DNA from: Azolla pinnata
Lineage: Eukaryota > Streptophyta > Polypodiopsida > Salviniales > Salviniaceae
Direction: 5' to 3'
Assembly (NCBI GenBank): GCA_037176905.1
Contig: JBBBWG010008247.1
Coordinates: forward strand, 1 to 24,433
DNA: 24,433 nt
Shown piece after piece: positions 17,752 to 24,433 of the stretch. The notes under the pieces were generated by a model. It saw only the letters and a program-made list of their open reading frames with translations. It did no database searches and had not been told where the DNA came from. Both the position numbers and the translations under genes were made by a program. How positions within the stretch are numbered: the first letter of the stretch is position 1; the number at the start of each line of letters is the position of its first letter.

Positions 17752-18090
17752 ATGGCGGAGGAGGAGGAGGAGGAAGAAATCCATAGTTTCACAAACACAG
17801 CAGCGATTTGGCTTCTCTGCCCTGCAGGCACTCAGGCCGCATTCATCGATAGGCTAATGGCTCCTCTGATACAGATCTGCGACTTCTTCTTCTTCTTCTT
17901 CTTCTTCCATGGCTTATTTGCTGTCTGGGGTTTGCATCAACTCCCTTTCTTGGAGCTTTTCGTATGCCCCCCCCCTCCGTGCCCCTTATACCACGCAGCT
18001 GGAGGAGGAGCACGACATGATGATGATGTTGATGATAATGATAGCGATGCAGCATATCCTGCGATTCTTCATCGGCACTACTGCGAATGA
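17752..18090 (+). CDS. Doubtful small open frame, low complexity
   Basis: An ATG follows a telo-box word (AACCCTAAC near 17716) and a CAG-rich leader, and opens a 112-codon frame starting MAEEEEEEEIHSF. The frame runs through GGA and TTC microsatellites (17757-17774 and 17883-17908), giving poly-E and poly-F, and a C-tract, giving poly-P. It has no recognisable domain. The upstream context looks gene-like, but the product looks like translated simple repeats. It may be a transcribed leader or a dead first exon. Confidence 0.15.
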   Translation: MAEEEEEEEIHSFTNTAAIWLLCPAGTQAAFIDRLMAPLIQICDFFFFFFFFHGLFAVWGLHQLPFLELFVCPPPPCPLYHAAGGGARHDDDVDDNDSDAAYPAILHRHYCE

Positions 18091-18940
18091 GCACACACAC
18101 AGATATATACTCTGCAGATCATTTTGCTACATGAAGAACAAGGATGAAGCATTTGATTCGCAGCCGCACACTAGCACTAAATCCCACCCCATTTCTCTCA
18201 TGCGCACTAGTAAGTCTCATATTCTTTCTGTAGAATCAATGGCATGTGGAAATGAGGTGGATGGTGTTGGGGGCTTTGGCTTCAACCTTTTGCTTCAATC
18301 ACAATTTGCTTCAATCGTCCAGTGAGGGTTTTATAACCTGTTTCTAGCATTCGGATTTGTATGTGGTTGCTTTATCAATGCTTGTGTATAATCAATCACA
18401 TATTATTATTAGGAATATGCATAGAGTAAGGCTCTCTGTGATGTATTACTACATACTAGCTGGAGGCTGTAATTAAGGCGTAATTAAGGTAATGCAGGTA
18501 TCTATCTATCTATCTATGCATGTACTAGGACGTTTTTATGTTGTATTGTATTGTATTATACTACAAATCTGTGTGCAATTTTTGATTTGGATTAGTACCG
18601 TCTGATGATTATTAATACACCAGATTAGCGGGGATCCATTGCAGATGGCCAGATCGTTTTGCCTTTGGGTCGATTTTGAATAAATTAGCTCGTGCTGCAG
18701 GTTCGCTTAGTTTGCCAATATCAGGTTTCGGGTCGAGGAATTAGGATGAATCATGTGGGCTAATTACGCCGGATTAGTGTTCTAATCCTTCGTTGGATGA
18801 GAATTATGATCTAATGGGCATGGTTTGGGTTAATTAGGTAGGAAATAGTAGATTAAGAGCTAACTCATTTGGCACATGATTTGATGTTCAAATTGTGGGT
18901 TACTTAGATGAATGATACATAGATCATGTGCATTAGTATA
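18091..18940. other. Spacer with simple repeats
   Basis: No convincing gene. It contains (TATC)n at about 18498-18516, TTGTATTGTATTGTATTA near 18540 and a short TAATTAAGG duplication near 18471-18488. AT-rich sequence leads into the promoter of the small gene downstream. Confidence 0.4.
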
Positions 18941-18948
18941 TTATATAT
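18941..18948 (+). promoter_or_regulatory. Candidate TATA box of the small membrane-protein gene
   Basis: TTATATAT is followed about 20 bases later by a pyrimidine-rich stretch (CTTCTTCACTCTCTCTTC, the plant Y-patch style) where transcription could start near 18975. The ATG at 19115 lies about 140 bases downstream, after a TTCC microsatellite leader. Confidence 0.45.
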
Positions 18949-19114
18949 GTCCGCACTTCTTCACTCTCTCTTCTGTTTTATCTGTTTCTTCGTTTGTTGT
19001 GTGGAGCCTCCAACGCCACACTTCAATCCTTCCTTCCTTCCTTCCGTCCTTCCTTGATCTTTTTTTTGCTTCCTAGCTTCTGCTACACACCATTGCTTCC
19101 ATCTGCTCACTACC

Positions 19115-19748
19115 ATGCTGCGCTATCTTCCAATTCTCGTCTTTCTGCTCTTCACCTACGGCCTCTTAAAGCTCCTGCAGCTGCTCTTCTCCTTCCTCTG
19201 CATCACCGCGTTCGTTGCGGCTTCCCTGATCCTCCTGCATTCCTTCCACAAGTGCTTGAATGCAGGCAGGGGGGAGGAATTAGAAGAAGGCGGAGCTCAT
19301 CATCATCATCATCATCATCTGAAGGGCACTAATACTTCTACGGTGATTCAGAAAAGGACGATGAAGAAGCAGAAGAAGAAGAGGGTCACCTTCTCGGACC
19401 CCATCTCATGTTTTGAGCTAGCCGAAGCTATCCATGGTAGGTTTGCCCATCGAAGAATTCTTGCAGGATCAGTTTCATTCCGGGTGCAGGTTTCTTCTGT
19501 ATTCTTTCAGTGAAGTAAATTTCAATGGCCGCAATTTTCATTCTATGGATACTGCTTTCTATTTTGCTGTTGCATAGGGACCGTGCTCAGAAGATGAAAC
19601 CGGCCAGGTCTCCATTGATTCTCTGAAGTATGGACGCTATAAAGCTGTAGATCAAGAGGTATTTATTGGATCGTTGATTGTAATCCTATACGAATTGGAT
19701 TCTGTATCGGAGCAAAATGTAATATGCAGATTGAAATTTCTCCTGTAA
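19115..19748 (+). CDS. Small two-pass membrane protein with PP1-docking motif (spliced)
   Basis: The ATG at 19115 sits in a good context (CTACCATGC). Exon 1 (19115-19489, 125 codons) ends at CAG before GTTTCTTCTG. Exon 2 starts at 19578 after TGTTGCATAG; both are phase 0 and the intron is 88 bp. Residues 1-47 hold two hydrophobic segments (LPILVFLLFTYGLLKLL and FLCITAFVAASLILLHSF). An acidic stretch, seven histidines and a basic patch KKQKKKRVTFSDP follow. RVTF fits the RVxF docking motif for protein phosphatase 1. Exon 2 reads SEDETGQVSIDSLKYGRY. The end is open: reading on from 19658 stops at 19748 (181 residues), while splicing at GAG/GTATTT to an acceptor at 19816 gives a three-residue tail (155 residues). 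I do not recognise the family; expression is inferred. Confidence 0.5.
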
Positions 19749-22559
19749 TTCTTCCTTAATCTTACATATCTGCTCTACTGAAGTAGTCTTCTGTCTCTAG
19801 TCTTTAATCTCTGCAGGTCCCTTCTTAAAGATATTCTAATTCTTGTTACTTCTATTTCAGATTTTCTTTCTTGGGCTACTAATCTTAGGTTTCAGATATG
19901 GCAATTAGGGCTTCGCTTCCCTTTCTATTTCAATTTCCTTTTTCATAGGATTCCTTGTTAATTCTAGAGTTCAATCAATCATGCCTTATGAGAAGATTGG
20001 ATCTTATGATAATTCTCTTAATGTTTCTAAGACAAATCTCTGGGCTAATGTCCAGATTCAATCTACCTAATAACTACACCCTCATCTCTTAAGTTAATGC
20101 CTTTTGATTCTGCTGTCGTCCCTTCTTCGTTGGGTCATGGAGTCTTAGTTTTCAGCCTGTATTAATCTTTTCTGCCTGTGAGTACTGTTTTTTGATAATC
20201 CGTTTTCCTTTTTCGGTCTAGTGCTAATTTTCGTTCTGTATGGTAATCATCTGCTTTAGTTATAATTGTGTGAATATCTACCGGTTTTATAGTTTTACAC
20301 ATTAATTGGCCTAGGATTTTGGGTCGCAACTGCAGACTATGCTCAAGTTTCTCATCTAAAACAACACTATGTACATATATCTATCTTCATGTTTCTTATA
20401 AGAAAACAAACACTATGTACATTAGTTATGTATCTTGCCATAGCTAATAATCAGCTAGAATAACATTGTATATATTCTCTATCTTGCCATAGCTAATAAT
20501 CAAGTTTCTTATCTGGAATGACATAATTACCTTCCCATATGATCTCATAATCTAAAATAATGACATAATATAAGCTATACTCCAATAGGATGCATTCTTT
20601 GTCATAAGCAATAATAGCTGATGCATGCAGTATACTGGTTGCTTGCATTTCACTTTGTTTTCATGTTCATTTCTGAATGTTCTCTATCTGTCTACAACCC
20701 ATTTTTTTCTTCATGTGCCACAACTATGAATTACCGTTTTCCATGATTGTGAGCTTTTAGTCTTTGTAAATCATGGAATCCTTTTTTTGGGCTTCATATC
20801 GTTACTTTCCTTCCTTTTGTCAATGCTAATTTCAATGTGCGAACATGGGTTTTAAAAATGTGGATGGGTTGAGGGTTTATCATGTATACAAATAATGTAT
20901 ATAATGCTTGTTGCATATCTCGACTCTTTGCAATCAAAAGCTGAATGTTAACCATAGAGAAGATGGGCATGAAAATCTGAGATATTCCAAGAAGAGTATC
21001 TGGGGATGCGGAAGATGGATGAGAACAAAATTCAATCGCAAGCATACGATTGATGGAGCTGTACTTGCATGATGGGATTTTATAGAGAGGAGTGGTACAA
21101 GTTAGCAATATTTAGAATATTGTACTGGCATGTACATTAGTAGTACATGTGTCATTGGTTTGCCTTTCTTAATGAAATTCTCGTTTTAAAATCTGAAAAA
21201 TATCGACATTAAGCTTTGCGATGTCAAAATTCGCACCTGAGAAAGTTTAGTATTTTCTTGTGTGACATCCAACTAATATATCATACTCCATTCATGATTC
21301 ACGAGCTTTAACCAATTTGACTCTTACAAAGCTAATCCATGGATTTTGTTTCTTATAAACATAATCGAAGGCTTCCTGCAAAGACTCAATCTGCATCGAC
21401 CATTCTATTTCAATGCCATATCACATTAGATCCCCAATTGTAATAATCATGCATCCTAACAACATAGGTTTCGTAGATCAATAACAAGTAATTATGATTT
21501 ATCCTTGATCGCCCTATACCTCTGTCTTTTTCAACTGGTTCTCCAATGCTCTTGCTAGGCCGAGGTTGTTAGGAGTAGGAATTGGTACTTCTCAAACCTA
21601 TCCCAGCCAAGTTGAACGAACAGTTCCGTATTGGCCAAGAATTACCCATTGGCCGATGAGTTCTTAGAATAATCATTTCACAATACACGATTAAATGTAG
21701 TGCGGCATTGCATCGGTCGTCATCCCCACCTGGAGACATTTATGTACATACTGATCCAAAGATCTTTCATTTTCTTGACTGAAGTGTCTACTTGATTTTT
21801 TAAGAGAATGTCTGTTATTTTCAACATTGTTTGTTTTTCTTAAAGTTTTAATGATCATGTGGTTCAATTCTTGTTTGTTCATACTTTGCGTGGCCTCATC
21901 CTTAAAAGACCTTGCAAAAACATCTAATCGATCTTTCCCTTTAAAATCCTCTTAATTTCTGAAAACTAATTATTCTATTGTGTTTTCATGAAAATAAGAT
22001 ACGAAGACTAGGATAGGTGATCCAATCAAATTATCACCATCAATGTCTCAAGAGCGTGATTGTACCGGTCAGACAACCAAGGTAACCTTTTACAATTCCA
22101 ATATCATCCTTTACTTGCGGTCAAATGGCGCGAAGTTAGTTGGGTTGGACGCTCAAAGGTGCGTGAGGAGAAGTCTTAATATTCCCACATAATGAGAGTC
22201 GAGTTGACCAAGGTCTAATAGTATAGAGGAGAGAGCCTCATTACCATGACTATACTTGAACTGGATTTGTTCTATAGTTCATACTACTTGTGTGAGTGAT
22301 TCCTTCCTTAGACAATGCCTTCACTATTAGGACGATGAAGTGTGTGCTCCTCGGCTAGCTCGTGAATACTCGTGTGTTCCTTGACCTCCTTACTTGGAGC
22401 AAGCGATTGTTGATGATCGTGATGGCTTTGCTTGAACTGTACGTATGCTCTTGGTCGATGAGTGATCTGACAAGTTTTTTGTTTTATCCTTTTGCAATAA
22501 TTGAGCGAAATATGTTTCCTTTCTTGTGCAAGGTGGTGCGAGTGCTTGTCGTTGGATCC
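19749..22559. other. AT-rich intergenic region without clear genes
   Basis: No recognisable protein, LTR or RNA gene. A 23-bp duplicated block (20431-20453 and 20480-20502) and related CAAGTTTCT-ATCT words give a loose 50-bp local repeat. Minus-strand frames at 20794-21108 and 21691-21882 show no domain; the second could be a worn gag-like stretch, but I would not call it. Confidence 0.4.
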
Positions 22560-23205
22560 AACTCACCCTACAACTTATGCTCACCCTTGGAACGTATAAT
22601 TTCAACCTGTTTCACAGCTGTGATGTTTGGCCATGCCATGTCGTCGTTTATACAACTTGACATTCGCTTGGGCTTCAACTAATTGGCTTTGGAACTGTTC
22701 GGCGTCGTTACAGGCCTAATATTTGCCCAGTTCCATCTATTTTTTGTCCTTGTCCCTTGTAGTTGATCTCGCTCTTTCTCAGCTATCGTTAGAACAGTGA
22801 CCTTCTTCCGTAATGAATATTCACAACGTCTAGCTTGTCATCTCCACTTAGAAACGTCACGCTAGATAGTCGCTGCTGTTTGAGCCTCTATCCGTTCCTT
22901 TCTTCTCCATCATCATCATAATCTTGTCTGGGTTTGAGAGCATGGAACAAGTGGCTGTAATTGGCCCTACCTGGCTAGTTAGTTTGAGTCGTTCTATTGC
23001 CGTTGTACTAGCTAAAGAAGACACTGAACTGACTGGTACGGTGTTGGCTTCATTGACGTCCCCTTGTAGTGAGTCGTCAATCTCAATGACCACCGATTCT
23101 ATTGTCCATACCAATTCAGTTTGGAGGTATGGAAGTGGAGGCGTTGCATTGGTCACCTCAAGTGATGGTGCTACGACCATCTCCACGATAGCCTCAACGC
23201 TTGTG
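22560..23205 (-). pseudogene. Unrecognised coding-like stretch
   Basis: On the minus strand a 109-codon frame (23186-22857) reads with protein-like composition (LVWTIESVVIEIDDSLQGD). Further along, a short coil-like piece (DAEQFQSQLVEAQANVKLYK, about 22700-22630) appears. It directly follows the gypsy RT homology but does not match the RNase H or integrase that should come next. It may be another insertion or a gene fragment. No function is proposed. Confidence 0.25.
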
Positions 23206-24178
23206 GCCTGAAGAAGTATCGATGTTGTTGTAAAGGCTTATTTGTGTAAGTCGAATGCCGTTTGTGCCACTGTTATCCATTCAAATGTAACATCCTTGTG
23301 GGTAAGAGAAATGGGAGGTTGAGCAATCATTGAAAATCCTTTGATGAAACGCCAATAAAAATTGGCGAAACCTACAAATTATTGCACCTCTCATACTCGA
23401 GTTGGAACAACCCACTCTCGGATAGTCGTAACCTTCAGTGTGTCCATTGTTATTCCCTGTGTTGAGATAATATACCTAAGGAACTCCACAGAAGTACGAT
23501 CAAATTCACACTTTTTCACTTTTGGCATAAAGCCCATGTTCTCGAACTTTGACGAGAATTAACTTGACATGGTAAGTGTCTTCCTTCATATTTGAAGAGA
23601 AGACCAAAATATCATAAAAATAGTTCACAACAAAGTGATCTAGATTTTCTCAAAAGATATTATTCATCATATGCTGAAATACTTCAGGAGCATTAGTGAA
23701 GCCGAAAGGCATTATCTTATACTTGCAATGACTTTAGCGTGTTTAAAAGGCGATTTTCCATTCATCTCCAAGTTTGATCCACACCAAATTGTATGTACTT
23801 TGAACGTCGATCTTAAGGAAGATTCATGCAATTTAGAGTCTATCCAACAACTCTAAAATGAGAGGTAATGGGTAACGGTTGTGAATAGTAATATTGTTTA
23901 GACCCCAATAGTCGACACCTAGGCGTAAGGAGCCATCTTTCTTCTTCATGACAATATTTCAGCTCTTTCATGCGTTTTTGAAGGTTAAACAAAACCTTTT
24001 TCAAGGTTCTCATCAAGATAAATCTTAAGCTCTTGCAGCTCTAGTTCAGGTAACCCATAAATTGGGTCAAAGGGGGGACTGGCACCTTCTTGCAGATTGA
24101 TCGGACAGTCATAGGGTCGATATTTCCACAAGCGATCCACATTCTTTATCCCGAACACGTCCCGAAAGTCCTCATACT
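23206..24178 (-). mobile_element. Ty3/gypsy RT fragment, fossil
   Basis: On the minus strand the order is EYEDFRDVF (near 24178-24150), [50 protein letters not shown] near 23710, the catalytic-box region near 23620, KCEFDRTSVEFL near 23505, GFANFYWRFIKGFS near 23345, and the start of the RNase H lead-in near 23250. This is a gypsy RT related to that at 2280-4400 but clearly diverged from it. No LTRs are seen. It is broken, with many breaks, and old. A CACTA-like end lies immediately upstream of its 5' side. Confidence 0.85.
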
Positions 24179-24433
24179 CACTACAAGGTAATTGGCTGTT
24201 TGGCGCGACAATTTGCCGCGACTTTATCTGCGCGGTAATTTATCTATGCCGAAATTTTACCGTGGTCCTTACCGCGAGATTTGTTGCGAAACTTACCGCT
24301 GATTTTGCCGGAAACTTTGTCGCGCCTGTCACGGAGAAATAATACAACGATGAGGTTAGCAGATCTAAGGGATATTGACACGGAAGAATAATAAGAACAA
24401 GAGGATGGGTGTATGAATTAGAAGGCTCCGTAA
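24179..24433. mobile_element. CACTA-type transposon terminus, running off the window
   Basis: RT homology ends exactly where CACTACAAGGTAATTGGC begins. CACTACAAG is the signature tip of plant CACTA transposons. The following 140 bases are full of GC-richer words (GGCGCGACAATTTGCC, GCCGCGACTTTA, ACCGCGAGATTT, TTGTCGCGCC) that look like subterminal transposase-binding repeats. The three bases to the left (ACT) would be one copy of a 3-bp target duplication; the other end lies outside the window. The tip is shared with the remnant at 2955. Confidence 0.65.

Noticed and set aside
17843-18325. Overlapping frames on both strands with poly-Arg, poly-His and poly-Met runs
   Set aside because: They are translated trinucleotide microsatellites with no conserved segment.
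18994-19332. Alternative frame starting MLCGASNATLQSF over the small membrane-protein gene
   Set aside because: It starts in the TTCC-rich leader and has no sensible product. The frame from 19115 has hydrophobic segments, a PP1 motif and a phase-matched intron.
1-24433. CRISPR array, bacterial operon or prophage
   Set aside because: The repeats present are tandem satellites or transposon parts without unique equal-length spacers. Gene structure, splice signals and elements are those of a plant nucleus.

Overview
Nuclear DNA of a land plant, most likely a fern or another seedless vascular plant. Three things point that way. A very large PLS-class PPR gene has long-spaced L motifs of the kind abundant in fern and lycophyte genomes. 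Plant-type telomere heptamers (CCCTAAA) occur in a tandem array. AT-rich spacers are filled with decayed Copia and Ty3/gypsy elements. The species assignment is inference; no plastid, mitochondrial or bacterial genes are seen.

Layout. 1-1921: the 5' part of a Copia element on the minus strand, cut by the window edge, abutting a Ty3/gypsy chromovirus on the plus strand (about 1922-6824, ending in an LTR). The gypsy element is split at 2955 by a CACTA-like DNA-transposon remnant that carries a 12/24-bp periodic array and a 30-bp AT-rich minisatellite. 6825-7828: a minus-strand gypsy gag remnant. 7964-8245: an orphan exon-like block with splice signals at both ends. 8246-9815: AT-rich spacer with no recognisable gene.

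9816-13139 (minus) holds the one clear gene: an intact, intron-free ORF for a PLS-class PPR protein of 1107 residues with about 29 helical repeats, ending just inside the E region with no DYW domain. Its presumed promoter lies inside a 52-bp tandem repeat (13576-13830). 13950-16989 is a short Copia element with both LTRs and a near-perfect 5-bp target duplication, related to the one at the left edge. 17485-17669 is a 50-bp tandem repeat made of telomere-like heptamers.

18941-19748 is a probable small host gene: a TATA box, a pyrimidine-rich leader, and two exons for a short protein with two membrane segments and a canonical PP1-docking (RVxF) motif. 19750-22560 is mostly non-coding AT-rich DNA. 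22560-24178 holds an unrecognised coding-like stretch and a minus-strand gypsy RT remnant. That remnant is interrupted at 24179 by a second CACTA-like end, which begins like the one at 2955 and runs off the window.

The genes do not form an operon or a cluster; this is ordinary repeat-rich plant intergenic space around two host genes. The most useful leads are the paired CACTA-like ends with their periodic subterminal arrays, the PPR protein with a readable RNA code, the small PP1-docking membrane protein, and the phase-0 orphan exon.
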